Assembly (NCBI GenBank): GCA_006503475.1
Contig: RSEH01000057.1
Span: forward strand, 117,970-181,969
Source: Stentor roeselii
Lineage: Eukaryota; Ciliophora; Heterotrichea; Heterotrichida; Stentoridae
Direction of reading: 5' to 3'
DNA length: 64,000 bases
Shown: piece by piece, positions 31,101 through 40,117 of the stretch
How positions within the stretch are numbered: the stretch's first letter is position 1
Layout: the number at the start of each line of letters is the position of its first letter
The notes under the pieces: generated by a model
The model's input: the letters and a program-made list of their open reading frames with translations, nothing else
Told to the model about the DNA's origin: nothing
The model's database searches: none
Program-made: the position numbers and the translations under genes

Positions 31101-31945
31101 ATTTCATCAAAAGGCTTCTGGTGATGAAGGACGATGAAGTGGTAATGAACAGTAACAAGGCACTTATTAACTTTGAAAGAGTCATTTGCAAGATACAGGC
31201 AGTCTTTAGAAGTTACTTGCTTAGGAAGAAGGTCAAGGGAAAACCAATGAGACTCTTGCTTAAAGTGAAAAAACCTGAAAAAGATACGATTTTCACTGTT
31301 TTACTCTTTGATAAAATTGATAGATATGTGCTTTTCGCTGTTAATTTAGCGGAAGTCATTAGAAAAGAGATTTCGAAACATCGTGGAGATACTCCTGAAA
31401 GTGTTTTAAAAGCGCATATTAATGATTTATTCGCTTTTCGTGAAATTGAGAAAAAAAAATCTGCTACTTTTAGTTTGGCTAAGAAAATCAAGAGTTTTTT
31501 AACTGAACCGAGTACGGAAAATCTCGTCGTTTTTAGAGCGGAGGGGTTGATTGGAAGTTGCTCTGTTAATCTCACTCTTTCTGATCTTGGATTCTGTGAA
31601 TTGGTTGAAGCAAGGTTTGATGGAAAAATTTCTAACTTTGAAATCACTTCAGGTATTTTGCCGAGAAATGAGAAAATCTTCAAGAAATTGGAAATTTCAG
31701 AAAAAGGGGAATTGGGGTTGAGGGTGAATCAAAGGAAAATCATGTATTTTCAAATTAAAAAGGTTTCTGGACATGACTGTAGAATTCTTTTATGTGCCAG
31801 AGGACAGAAGTTTCAAATTATTGTGAATATGATCAGAAATAAAAAGTACTTTTTGACGCTTATTGGCAAAAAAGTTGATATGGTAAAGTTCATTGACCGT
31901 TTAAAAATCCAAAAAGACCGAAACTCCTACTCAATATCTTACTAA
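28181..31945 (+). CDS. TPR-like and IQ-motif (calmodulin-binding) protein
   Basis: 1254 aa. The first 250 residues are paired helices like TPRs (SDSLMNMCAILSYSGKHLKA, then a later AVEEEFCGNVYSALFNYENS). Three IQ motifs follow at about 363 (IVKIQAFVRGMIQREKF), 700 (IVKIQAVYRGNRTRDML) and 1000 (ICKIQAVFRSYLLRKKV). Each is followed by about 250-300 residues of mixed beta/alpha sequence that seem to repeat weakly. Calmodulin or centrin-type light chains are the expected partners, suggesting a calcium-linked cortical or ciliary role. The stop is 4 nt from that of the convergent glycosyltransferase gene. Confidence 0.72.
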   Translation: MESKDFHIKSLLKDLLILDLVSVETKSKQIISNSLPEQRLEVSLTLMQMLFYHANTSCKKLKYREGVAIRKLIDRLKLHVPGEVYLLHSYEFLNYYSCALRDSGRLCKAKLIASKAIELSNICPTLNKSDSLMNMCAILSYSGKHLKALNYAKEAVSFIKDELKLVKSQENKEKIREKYVKVAISYFNLAVEEEFCGNVYSALFNYENSLMILEINMITEEGFLEKVKDCVLRLRKVKKEKEKEKFAVRARSEMKIIDSKKETSPNFEVRKKDGLSNLGPRKSQGNNFSTAKKAEDLSIKKLRTEKKIMKNTSRKRIIMKSNSIKVLNSQDIKENNEDFILKADEFTTVETIEKKKGILEVIVKIQAFVRGMIQREKFRLLKQFSSKETLMKRWKIFDEELFLVKIFPEKDGFLIEARSSNKTLSLLTGNNLNLLEIFKRLSLESGKLTIKSLPNESKLILKAPLLSSPETFAEYFLFNKKLTILIDDQTKEILLPHELNKATSSFILEKIHPKLKLVNGLISLLDYSSNKKAKVLIKDTLTLINIVLSDSTVNYFLDSRFLLSLPRSPNNSIPEALFLKLSSKSAESQLFKTRPIHQIKNLLKEKQLLNNGFEYFISVFLVQDKKPWFFFSGYSEDTPEIVPTSYSKQSLKKLFGFNIIENNLQTIIKKLVLINNELDLQSSVSEKKLMQLDVSVNIEKVIVKIQAVYRGNRTRDMLKLQRNDNRLVISVSKLVEQKPVNVRIFKLGSCYLIELVRLSEKQSFYYFVEDPLKFVTVFFRFSHLNLLINALKVKNLPCLEDVAGVLHELVLCDYDPEEISANSFVLHKADEKIAILALVFNDKSVLAKVFDYGRNEIYLKRYYLPSILELVGKYDIQAFLMTFRIIDGTLSHSMDIKIRPANLSDISDKVIYRTCMKITEVLYQVSVYQEGDNLRFVYKRGSNIGLGIEFSIGLKVALERSGFTESLLIPMVNYFIKRLLVMKDDEVVMNSNKALINFERVICKIQAVFRSYLLRKKVKGKPMRLLLKVKKPEKDTIFTVLLFDKIDRYVLFAVNLAEVIRKEISKHRGDTPESVLKAHINDLFAFREIEKKKSATFSLAKKIKSFLTEPSTENLVVFRAEGLIGSCSVNLTLSDLGFCELVEARFDGKISNFEITSGILPRNEKIFKKLEISEKGELGLRVNQRKIMYFQIKKVSGHDCRILLCARGQKFQIIVNMIRNKKYFLTLIGKKVDMVKFIDRLKIQKDRNSYSISY

Positions 31946-31949
31946 TCTT

Positions 31950-33146
31950 CTAAACTATTCTATTATTTTTTATTTCGATATACTTGGAAAAATAAACCGT
32001 TGACCTAAGAGTTTCCCCAAACAAAATATCTTGCAAAGGCTGATTTTCCAACCCCATCAAATGTTCCTTCAAAATATTTAAATTTTTATCCATAGAGCAT
32101 CTTTCCTCTAAAAATTCAAAAGCCTGATTTCGAAACCTATAAATCTCTTTTTTCTCATACATCTCACAAGCAACATCAACAAACCTATCAACATCATCTT
32201 CCACAAACCCAGGAAAAGGTTCCATGCCTTCAGCTCCAACACTAGTAGTAAAAACAGGAAGGCCATGCAAGAAGCTATCCGTGATTTTCCCTTTAATCCC
32301 TGCGCCAAAGCGAATATAAGCAAGTAGCCCTCGATACTCCGCAAGAGTCTTCAAACTCTTCATATTTCCCTTGATGACGACTCCAGGAACCTGGTACTTA
32401 TCCTGCTTAGGACAGTGCCCGCCGTAGACATGAAATTCAGCTTTAGTCCTTGCTTGTATTTTCGGCCAAATGAACTTTAAAGTGAATTCCAAGGCGTCTA
32501 CATTAGGTTCATGCATAAAATTTCCAATCCATACAAAATTATTTCTGTTTTCATCTTCACAGTAGTTCTTCCTGCTTTTGGTCAAATAAGAGTTGTTGTA
32601 TAAAAAAGGGATTAAAACTGTCTTCGCTGCTGGGAACAAGTCTTTTATGAGTCCTTGCTCGTGTCTTGATGTTAGAATTGTTGAGTGTGACCTGAGGATC
32701 CCTGCAAACTCTCGACATGCGTCTTGTTCTTTGAAGTTCAGGGAAAGAGACTTTATGAGTTGAAGGTCTGGAGTTTTAGAAAGCAACGCTTTGCGTTGCA
32801 GGCGAAGACAGTGAAGGTCTTGGCTGTCGATTATCCTTTTGCAGTTCGGGTAATAATTGAAGACCATGTGACTGAACATTTCTTCAAGTCGTGAAGTCTC
32901 GAATATGCAGAAGTCAGGCGATTTCGTCAGTGATTTGAAGTCTTTTTCATTGTTGAGAGGCATGTAACCGTGCTTTATGTCCAAAGATTTAATTGCTTGC
33001 ATTTGGTATGAGTTCGGCTTTTTTATGCTGAAAAAATCGATCTCGTAGTTTAGCGATTTGAAGGCTGTTAGAAGGTCAACTGTTCGAACACCTGCTGCTG
33101 TTATCCACGGCTGAGGCCAGGTCGCTCCGAGGTAGAGAAGTCGCAT
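31950..33146 (-). CDS. GT-B glycosyltransferase, GT4-like
   Basis: 398 aa. The C-terminal half has the sugar-nucleotide-binding Rossmann features of group-1 glycosyltransferases: FVWIGNFMHEPNVDALEF, then YIRFGAGIKGKITDSFLHG and LPVFTTSVGAEGME, which match the Glyco_trans_1_4 pattern (GGGTRLKILEAMAxGxPVVSTxxGAEGL). The acceptor is unknown. No signal peptide or membrane segment is clear, so a cytosolic enzyme is likely. The closest remembered look-alikes are bacterial, so transfer is possible, but only a search would tell. It is convergent with the IQ gene. Confidence 0.78.
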   Translation of the reverse strand: MRLLYLGATWPQPWITAAGVRTVDLLTAFKSLNYEIDFFSIKKPNSYQMQAIKSLDIKHGYMPLNNEKDFKSLTKSPDFCIFETSRLEEMFSHMVFNYYPNCKRIIDSQDLHCLRLQRKALLSKTPDLQLIKSLSLNFKEQDACREFAGILRSHSTILTSRHEQGLIKDLFPAAKTVLIPFLYNNSYLTKSRKNYCEDENRNNFVWIGNFMHEPNVDALEFTLKFIWPKIQARTKAEFHVYGGHCPKQDKYQVPGVVIKGNMKSLKTLAEYRGLLAYIRFGAGIKGKITDSFLHGLPVFTTSVGAEGMEPFPGFVEDDVDRFVDVACEMYEKKEIYRFRNQAFEFLEERCSMDKNLNILKEHLMGLENQPLQDILFGETLRSTVYFSKYIEIKNNRIV

Positions 33147-33780
33147 TGAGGGTATTGTTTATTTAGGAATTTTAATGATTTTAGTTTGGTTAGGAATCTT
33201 GATGGTTTGAAACTCGGAGATTAGAATTAGTTGAAGATTATTTAAATGATTGACTTTTTTTTGGGATATGATAGAATTTTAAAGATTTTTAAAAATTAGT
33301 TTGGATGAGATTTTAGAGAGTGTTATTTTTTTATTTTCGATCAATATACAAGAGAGGTTAGGATGTGTAACTTGGAATTATTTAGATATGAATTTTAATT
33401 TATTTAAAGGGTTTATTATGATAAAATTTTCGAAGAACGAATGATGCATGAAGGTATATTCAAGCTTTCTCAATTTCGAATGTTTTTAAAAAATTTCAGA
33501 TTCTTAAAGTGTTATAAATTTACCAAAACAATAAAAAAATATACATCTGCTCTTAGTTATTGTTTAATTATTATGATCAAAAGCACACTCTAAATATTTG
33601 ATCTCCTTTTAAGATTTAAATAAAAATATTATTTAAGAAGCTATAAACAAGATAATCTTTTTATCATTTCGTATTCGAAATAGTTTCTCTAAATAAATTT
33701 ACCCAAGTTTCCATATTAAATAATCAAATTGCAAAGCTACTTTATTCAGTCATATAGAAAACCCTTAACTTTAACATAAT
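33147..33780. other. AT-rich intergenic region
   Basis: 634 bp between two minus-strand genes, AT-rich with runs of A and T. It should contain the promoter of the glycosyltransferase gene. No gene, repeat or RNA recognised. Confidence 0.6.
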
Positions 33781-34548
33781 TTAATCCAACTTCTTCAAGA
33801 CAACATGAACCACGTACTTCGGACAAGTCCACCCAGCACAACTGGCTTCTTGAATTAAACTCTTGACGCCAGTCTCAAGTTTTCCTTTAGAAACCTCCGA
33901 AACGACATCTAAAATTTCCTGAACCTCAATAATAAACCTCAAAGCAATTTTAAGAGCTTTTTTCACATAAAATCCACTTTGTCCAGAGCTAATAAACTCT
34001 TGAAAGACCAGAGTATACTTCTTCACCTTCTCCAAAAACCCTTTTTTTTTCACTAACTCAACAAAAGATACTAATTCATTCCAAGCCTTAAACAAAGGCC
34101 AGTCTTCTCCTTGACTATTAATTGAAATAAATGGACAATCATTAAAAAAAGTAAGACTTGAAGATCCGTACTTCCCTGCAGCGACTACCAGCAAAACATT
34201 CAGCCCATATTTGAAGTTGAAGTTTTTGATGCACACACTATGAACCTGGCATTCAAAATTTGACTTTAAAGCTTGAAAAACTATCCAAAACTTTCGGATG
34301 TTGTGCATTTTTCTGCTGAACTGGTCTAGACTTGTCAGGTCTTCTAAGATAAAAGCTGGAAATTGCTTTGAAAGCTTGATTTTTAAACAGGGAAATGAAT
34401 AGCTGGTTTTAACTGTCGGGAATCGAGATAAAAGGTTTGTTTGGCTTAGGGTGTTAGAGGTTTCTGAACTGAGGATCAACTCTGCTTGCTTTGGTTTTGG
34501 CTGGATTGAATGAGTGGTTTGAGATCGGGAATTTTGACTGCAGCCCAT
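33781..34548 (-). CDS. Unknown protein with MGCS acylation-type start
   Basis: 255 aa, no introns. The start MGCSQNSR fits N-myristoylation at Gly2 and palmitoylation at Cys3, so membrane attachment is likely. The first 70 residues are polar and probably disordered; residues 80-255 are mixed with a helical end. No domain recognised. It is flanked by AT-rich DNA on both sides. Confidence 0.6.
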   Translation of the reverse strand: MGCSQNSRSQTTHSIQPKPKQAELILSSETSNTLSQTNLLSRFPTVKTSYSFPCLKIKLSKQFPAFILEDLTSLDQFSRKMHNIRKFWIVFQALKSNFECQVHSVCIKNFNFKYGLNVLLVVAAGKYGSSSLTFFNDCPFISINSQGEDWPLFKAWNELVSFVELVKKKGFLEKVKKYTLVFQEFISSGQSGFYVKKALKIALRFIIEVQEILDVVSEVSKGKLETGVKSLIQEASCAGWTCPKYVVHVVLKKLD

Positions 34549-35212
34549 TTGGTTAATGGAAGTATATAAATGGTAGGATGGATTGAAAGATAGGGTAGGA
34601 CTTGAATGAAGAATGATCTGAAAAAGTTAGAGAGGAATTGTTTTTACTATGATTTGGTCATGTAAACAGATAGTTATTGATGAATATATTAACTTTGAAA
34701 ACATTCTAAAATCATTCAGAAAAATTCTAACAATAGAAACTAAAATAGTATTCTTAGATTATCAAAAATTTGTTTAGAAATTTTAAAATGCATAGATTTA
34801 GTAGAGATTCTTGAATATTTAACACGAAATAATTTTTATGGTAAAGTTTCTGAATGTTTCCAAGATATTTGCATATTTTCTGCACATAATTAATATTTAA
34901 GATGCATTAAGACAAATAATGAACTTCAATTGAGTTTAAGTTTAAATTATATATTTAATTTAATTTATCAAGCATTAATAAATTCAGATACTTTATCTCA
35001 TCAATAGGCTTGACTAAGCAATAAAAGAACCTTTCCTTTTATAATTGATACTCAGCATAAAGTTATCTAGACATCTAGCTAATAGACCTTGAGTCTCCAA
35101 GTTTCGAATTGTCAATATCCAGCGACTCACATCAGGACATTAAAGAATCATTATCGTGATTTCCATTCAATAAACCTTCAAAACTTTTTGATCAATTCTA
35201 CGTTATATATAA
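34549..35212. other. Divergent AT-rich intergenic region
   Basis: 664 bp between the start of the minus-strand MGCS gene and the start of the plus-strand PH-pseudokinase gene, so it should hold both promoters. A plus-strand ORF starting at 35089 overlaps the next gene in another frame and begins with TTG; it is not believed. Confidence 0.6.
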
Positions 35213-36448
35213 ATGTCAGTTCTGCGCCCATTATATTTTCCCAAACACTCAGACATAAACCAATGGACCCAAGTGAGTACTTTAAGTACTCACTACTTAT
35301 CAAAACCAAAGCTATTCCAAGGGATACTACTTATCAGATCACCAGATCAAGTAGAAGCGATACATTCAGTGGTGTTAACATCTAGCTATCTTTCATACAG
35401 AACTAGTCAAAATTTACACATTTTTAATATTAAGTGGTCTGTGATCGACGCATTTATCGACGAAACCTCAGAAACCAAGAGATTCGGTTTCACAATAAAA
35501 CTCACAGAAGGTAAAAATTTTGAATTTTTCACTGAAAGTTCAGAAGACCTAGACCTCTGGCTAGATCATTTAGGAGCTCTAACATTTTTAAGCAACTTCG
35601 ACAGTAACTTCATGCTAGTCAAGCGAATCCAAAAAAGAACCCATTTCGATTTTCTTCTCGGCCACTCTTTATTATCTCAAGGAAACTTTCTAGTAAAGCG
35701 AATTCCACTCACAAGTCTATCAAGTATCGAGACTAAAAATCTCGTCTTCAACGAAATCTCAGTCCTACGAAAGCTAATTCATCCTTCAATAGCAAGACTC
35801 GTAAAGTCATTCGAAGAAAGCGATTATTTATACCTAGTCCTCGAAAGTTCTCATTTCACCAGTCTTGACTCTTTACTCGGCACCAAGTTCAACGAGTTAG
35901 ACCTGATGCGCTTTACTAAAACTCTTCTGGAATTGCTTTGTTTTGTTCACTCAAATGGCATAATTTTAAGAAATTTGACACTAGAAAACATTTTTGTTTC
36001 TGACGTTCTTAGCCAGTTCAAAGTCAGCGACTTGAGCGGCTCATGTATTATCGGAAAACATCGAAAACAGTCATTTGTTGAAGCTAGTCCTTGCAAAGCT
36101 GGTCCTTGCAAAGGCTCAAGTATAAAAACTGACGTATTCTCAGTCGGAGTCATCTTGTTTCAACTCGCTGCTGGACTTCGGGTGAAAGACTGCAAATCGA
36201 GGAAAAAAATAGAAAAAGGTATCTGGAGTACCTCGATTGAAAAATGTGGAATCAATCAGGCAGGGAAGTACTTTTTGAACGAGTTGCTTAATGAGGATCC
36301 TCATTTGCGACCCACTGCAGAAGATGCTTTAAAGTATGCTTGGTTCGACCAAGTCTCGAATTTATCAAAGCGCGTTTCTCGATGCGAGTCGAAGAAGATC
36401 AGCGAGGGAAGTACCGCGTCGAAGTTGACAATGAAATACGAGACCTAG
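35213..36448 (+). CDS. PH domain plus protein pseudokinase
   Basis: 411 aa. Residues about 30-125 resemble a PH domain (LFQGILLIRSPDQ start and a final helix ending DLDLWLDHLGALTF). Residues 140-390 have a kinase fold: FLVKRI keeps the ATP lysine (about 160) and SIKTDVFSVGVILFQLAAG matches subdomain IX. The catalytic HRDxxxxN reads LRNLTLEN, so Asp is replaced by Asn, and DFG reads DLSG. The glycine loop is also lost. The protein is thus expected to be catalytically dead and to act as a lipid-directed scaffold or allosteric partner. PH-kinase order recalls AKT, but no other AKT features are seen. Confidence 0.75.
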   Translation: MSVLRPLYFPKHSDINQWTQVSTLSTHYLSKPKLFQGILLIRSPDQVEAIHSVVLTSSYLSYRTSQNLHIFNIKWSVIDAFIDETSETKRFGFTIKLTEGKNFEFFTESSEDLDLWLDHLGALTFLSNFDSNFMLVKRIQKRTHFDFLLGHSLLSQGNFLVKRIPLTSLSSIETKNLVFNEISVLRKLIHPSIARLVKSFEESDYLYLVLESSHFTSLDSLLGTKFNELDLMRFTKTLLELLCFVHSNGIILRNLTLENIFVSDVLSQFKVSDLSGSCIIGKHRKQSFVEASPCKAGPCKGSSIKTDVFSVGVILFQLAAGLRVKDCKSRKKIEKGIWSTSIEKCGINQAGKYFLNELLNEDPHLRPTAEDALKYAWFDQVSNLSKRVSRCESKKISEGSTASKLTMKYET

Positions 36449-36474
36449 TCAAATAACTTATAATTAATTTCCGT

Positions 36475-38805
36475 TCATTCAGCCTGTTTTCCAAATGACT
36501 CGCGGTTAAAAAACAACATGATCAAGCCTGTCGTCCAAACCACTACAAAAACGATTCCATCGAAAATGAACTTCGGGGCAAAGACTGACCAGACCATCAA
36601 ATGTCTTCCATTAACGAAAGTGTTTAACAAGGTGCAGCAGGCTGCGACTAGAAAGTGAATCATGAAGTACTTGACCTGTCTTTCAGTCCTACAGACCAAC
36701 ATCAAAAAGTACCCTGATAATGTATTCAGACTCAGCAATACCCCGTTAATCCAAAAGATGTACTCGTCAAAACCGATGAATGCTGAGGAGATCCTTAAGG
36801 ACTGAATGTTGCATCTGTGTCCACTCGCGTAAAAGTACTGACCTGCTGAAAGGGCAAGAAAAGTCGCGAAAATTTCATCGTTTTTCAAGACTTTCGCTGC
36901 AGATGTCACTTGAATCAACGCTAAAACTGCAAGGATTGGACTTTGAGGCCCGCTGAGGATCAGAAGGACTGGAAGGATGTTCAGTTTTGACCTTTGTGTT
37001 AAGAGACTTAACAGGAATACCAGGTAGACTGACTTGGGTAGTAACTGGACGTGTAGGGCAGGGACTGTCCAGTATAAAAGGGTTAAAAGTAGATTGGACC
37101 GGTAAAATAAGTTTGAATGAAGGGAAAAAAGGAAAAACATTGGAAGGACTGTCACGATTATTGGAGAGTAAAGAATTCCAGGGTTGGAAGTTTGGGTGAA
37201 AATGTCGAATGTTGAGGAAAGACGGATGCAGAGGCTGGATATTAAAAGGCTGTGGGAGTAGCTTTGGTGGAAAGAGGAGAATAGAAGTAATTGGCAGAGA
37301 AAACGCATCACTTGGTCTTGCTTTATTATGTAACTGTCTGAGAATAAGGTGTATCCGAATAGGGTGTTTATTAGTAGAGATATTTTGAAACTTTTGTTTA
37401 GGTTTCGAGATATCTGGTGCTTGTTTGTTTGGTAGAGTAGGTAGAGAAATGAAAGAGAAGTGCTTATTGGTGATAAGATTAAGGAAAATAGTAGGCTTTT
37501 GTTTTCTATCACCCCATTTGTATAAATAAGCATTAAAACTCCAGTAACAGTTCCCAAAAAAACAGAAATCGTACTTCTAATCATAACTCCATAATCAAAA
37601 GTAGTCCAAATACCTCTACACATTTTCCCAGCAAGTTCAATATATTCAAAAATACCCTGAACATCCAACCTCCCAATTTCAAATCCATTTTTAATATCCA
37701 AGAACATTCCCTGAATCTTCTCAAAAACCAAATCCGGTAATTTTTTAACTTTCGAGTCATAAGTCTCCAAATACCTACTAACTTGTTGAGCATTCAAAAA
37801 CAAGCTTTTTTCAATGAGCGTCTCATTTTTGAACACTTCAGGAATAATAGTTCCAAGATTATTAAAAGGAATTGGAATTCCCATCAAAAGACTGATTGTA
37901 GGAACCACATCGATTTGGGCAAGTTTCATCCTACGAGGCTGAAACTCAACAAATTTTTGTTTAGAATAAGCGAAAAGCACAGTTTGTATTTCTTGTAAAG
38001 TCGCTCCTCCATGATTCCCTTCATCAGTCATGCCATGGTCTCCAATAAGAATAAAAAGTGACTGATCATCAAGTTTTTCAATAATTTCTTCAATGAATTG
38101 ATTGACTTCTGAGAGTTTTCTCTGCATTTCAGGATGATTCGCGTAGTATCGATGAGCGACATGGTCAACTCCAAGCATATGTCCGATCATCAAGTCCCAG
38201 TCCTGGTCGAAGTGCTCTCGAAACTTCTTAACGACGCCCTGGTCGACGGTGTCCAAGTCCCTGACATTGTGTGAGTCGTAAGGATAAGCAAGTGTGAAGC
38301 TATCAGGCAATAAGAACACCCAGATCTGGTCACCTACAAACATCGTCTTCTTCCCATGTTTTTTCGCTTGATACAACAAGTTGTCTTCCAAGATGCTGTC
38401 AGATTGCAAGTTGTCTTTGAAATCGATAAATGTTGGAAGAGACCCTGTTGCTAATGCCTTCACTCTTTGCATTGTCACTGTTGGAGGGTCTGATATCAAA
38501 TCGAATAATACTGAGTTTTCAGGATTTGATGTCAAAAGAGATGTGATTATTGGAAGGTGGTTTGAATAGTAAAATGTTGAATTCGACTGCTTTACAAAGT
38601 CCCATCGAAGAGCGTCAACGAGAAGAAGAATTATTTTTGAGTATTGCCTCGGGACTGAAACTTCTGAAGACTTTTCGTGGATCTCGAAACGAGTCAGGAA
38701 AAAGCCCTGGGTGTAGTCTTTGAATGAAAGGACTGTCAGGAGAAGGACAAGGGCTAAAGTGATCAGTTCTTGTCTCTGCATATTGCTTATTATGTACAGT
38801 TTCAA
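36475..38805 (-). CDS. PIGO: GPI ethanolamine phosphate transferase 3 (PIG-O/Gpi13-like)
   Basis: 776 aa, shorter than human PIG-O (about 1090). It adds ethanolamine phosphate to the third mannose of the GPI anchor in the ER. After one N-terminal membrane segment comes the lumenal alkaline-phosphatase-like domain: LLLVDALRWDFV, DPPTVTMQRVKALATGSLPT, EDNLLYQAK, NVRDLDTVDQGV, GVDHVAHRY and GDHGMTDEGNHGG, all PIG-O-type metal-site blocks. The C-terminal half has about ten membrane segments. The start at 38805 or the second ATG at 38781 (MQRQELITL) are both possible. It is divergent from MOB4. Confidence 0.9.
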   Translation of the reverse strand: MKLYIISNMQRQELITLALVLLLTVLSFKDYTQGFFLTRFEIHEKSSEVSVPRQYSKIILLLVDALRWDFVKQSNSTFYYSNHLPIITSLLTSNPENSVLFDLISDPPTVTMQRVKALATGSLPTFIDFKDNLQSDSILEDNLLYQAKKHGKKTMFVGDQIWVFLLPDSFTLAYPYDSHNVRDLDTVDQGVVKKFREHFDQDWDLMIGHMLGVDHVAHRYYANHPEMQRKLSEVNQFIEEIIEKLDDQSLFILIGDHGMTDEGNHGGATLQEIQTVLFAYSKQKFVEFQPRRMKLAQIDVVPTISLLMGIPIPFNNLGTIIPEVFKNETLIEKSLFLNAQQVSRYLETYDSKVKKLPDLVFEKIQGMFLDIKNGFEIGRLDVQGIFEYIELAGKMCRGIWTTFDYGVMIRSTISVFLGTVTGVLMLIYTNGVIENKSLLFSLILSPISTSLSFLYLLYQTNKHQISRNLNKSFKISLLINTLFGYTLFSDSYIIKQDQVMRFLCQLLLFSSFHQSYSHSLLISSLCIRLSSTFDIFTQTSNPGILYSPIIVTVLPMFFLFSLHSNLFYRSNLLLTLLYWTVPALHVQLLPKSVYLVFLLSLLTQRSKLNILPVLLILSGPQSPILAVLALIQVTSAAKVLKNDEIFATFLALSAGQYFYASGHRCNIQSLRISSAFIGFDEYIFWINGVLLSLNTLSGYFLMLVCRTERQVKYFMIHFLVAACCTLLNTFVNGRHLMVWSVFAPKFIFDGIVFVVVWTTGLIMLFFNRESFGKQAE

Positions 38806-38952
38806 CCCGCTCTTGTTTAATACAAATGAAAACCTCGCTCATCCCAGTCAGTCTTTTCAAAGTTTCTTGAAAATCACCTCTCATTAACACCTTAAGTCTT
38901 CTGGTAACTTGATTGAAACTCTAGATAATTAACACCCTAGCTGATTAAATAA

Positions 38953-39585
38953 ATGCAAAAAATACGTCGCAACAGACCAGGAACGAAAAGATCGGACCTG
39001 TGGAACTGGAGCCAAGAAGAATATAGCAACATGTCAGGCCCCTTCGCAGTGCAAGAGTACATCCAAGAGCTGATACGAAGTGACCCGGGCGACATTCAAA
39101 AAATTATCGAGCCTCCTTCAGATGTGGATATTTCTGTCTGGCAATACGAGCATATGAGACAGTTCATTTTAGAACTCAACTTACTCGTCGTGCACTTGGA
39201 AGAAGTTTGCACTAATGTCACATGTCCCAAGATGAAGGCAACAGACGAGTGGCTTTATCTGTGTGCATCTCATAAGACTCCTCAAGAATGCTCAGCGATT
39301 GATTACATGACGCACACCTTAGATCATGCAACAGCCTTGATGCAAAACTCAAAGAACTTCAACAGTCGAGTATCAGTGCCTCCCACTTCCATTAAGTACT
39401 TAGTGAGCATAGTTAGAAGACTATATCGACTTTTTACTCATACTTACTATCATCACCGCGAAGTCTTCGGAGAATTCGAGAAAAACTTCCGTCTTTGTGG
39501 AAGGTTCACTGAGTTTGTTCTAAAGTTTGACATGATGCAAGCCAAGTTATTCAGCATTCCTTCCCATGCACTTAATTTTAAATAG
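38953..39585 (+). CDS. MOB4: MOB4/phocein-family protein
   Basis: 210 aa, the normal length. MOB4 is a subunit of STRIPAK, the PP2A-striatin kinase/phosphatase complex. Diagnostic blocks are DVDISVWQYEHMRQFILELN, DEWLYLCASHKTPQECSAID and RRLYRLFTHTYYHHREVF. The zinc ligands Cys (EEVCTNVTC) and His (HTYYHH) are present. The sequence is nearer to phocein than to MOB1 (KTPxECxAIDYxxHTLD). The next gene starts 13 nt after its TAG. Confidence 0.93.
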   Translation: MQKIRRNRPGTKRSDLWNWSQEEYSNMSGPFAVQEYIQELIRSDPGDIQKIIEPPSDVDISVWQYEHMRQFILELNLLVVHLEEVCTNVTCPKMKATDEWLYLCASHKTPQECSAIDYMTHTLDHATALMQNSKNFNSRVSVPPTSIKYLVSIVRRLYRLFTHTYYHHREVFGEFEKNFRLCGRFTEFVLKFDMMQAKLFSIPSHALNFK

Positions 39586-39598
39586 TGTTAATAAATAT

Positions 39599-40117
39599 AT
39601 GAAGAGCGGCTTTTCACAGGTCTGGACTTATCAAAAGATGAGCTGGTGGAATGAAATTAAAAGAAAAGTCCTCGGAGAGCCTTTCAGACCTTTCATTGTA
39701 CACACCAGGGACTACTGCTTTAGTCAAGCCTTGCATCCTTCCTTTGAAAGGCCTAAAAAACTTGTCACTGCTTTTGGAGTGTTTTACTTGCATTGTGGAA
39801 TCGCTTATTTCTCTTTGTCGAGGATTGACAGGAATCGACTTGACCGCGATTTAAGGATTTTTAACTTGGCTTGTGGAATGCACTTGTTTCAGGTATCGCG
39901 TAAGTAGTCTGATGGCGATTTGAAGGTTTTTCAGGAACTTCAGAGGTTTTGGATTGATGTTAAAATTGGGATTTATGAGGGAAATCCTTTGGATAAGGTC
40001 TTTGAGGTTGAACCTGAGCTGATCACTCAGGGTGTTAGGGAGTACTTGAATAGGGCGAGACTTGAGGTGGAGAAGAGTGAAAGTATTTTACTTGTTGATT
40101 GGAGTAAAATAGTTTAG
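39599..40117 (+). CDS. Small unknown protein, two exons
   Basis: 167 aa after removal of a 15-nt intron (39893-39907) that contains an in-frame TAG. The ATG at 39599 follows the MOB4 stop by 13 nt. The sequence is soluble-looking with no recognised domain; it has a Trp-rich start (VWTYQKMSWWNEIKRKV) and a helical C-terminus. A mitochondrial protein is one guess from the basic amphipathic start, but weak. Confidence 0.65.
39893..39907 (+). other. 15-nt intron
   Basis: GTATCGCGTAAGTAG. Removal joins CTTGTTTCAG to TCTGATGGCG in frame and avoids a stop. Confidence 0.85.

Noticed and set aside
35263-35385. ATG frame MDPSEYFKY at the pseudokinase start, with a possible 14-nt intron joining it to the PH frame
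   Set aside because: Removing GTGAGTACTTTAAG does not restore the PH frame; a 13- or 16-nt intron would be needed and none has proper ends.
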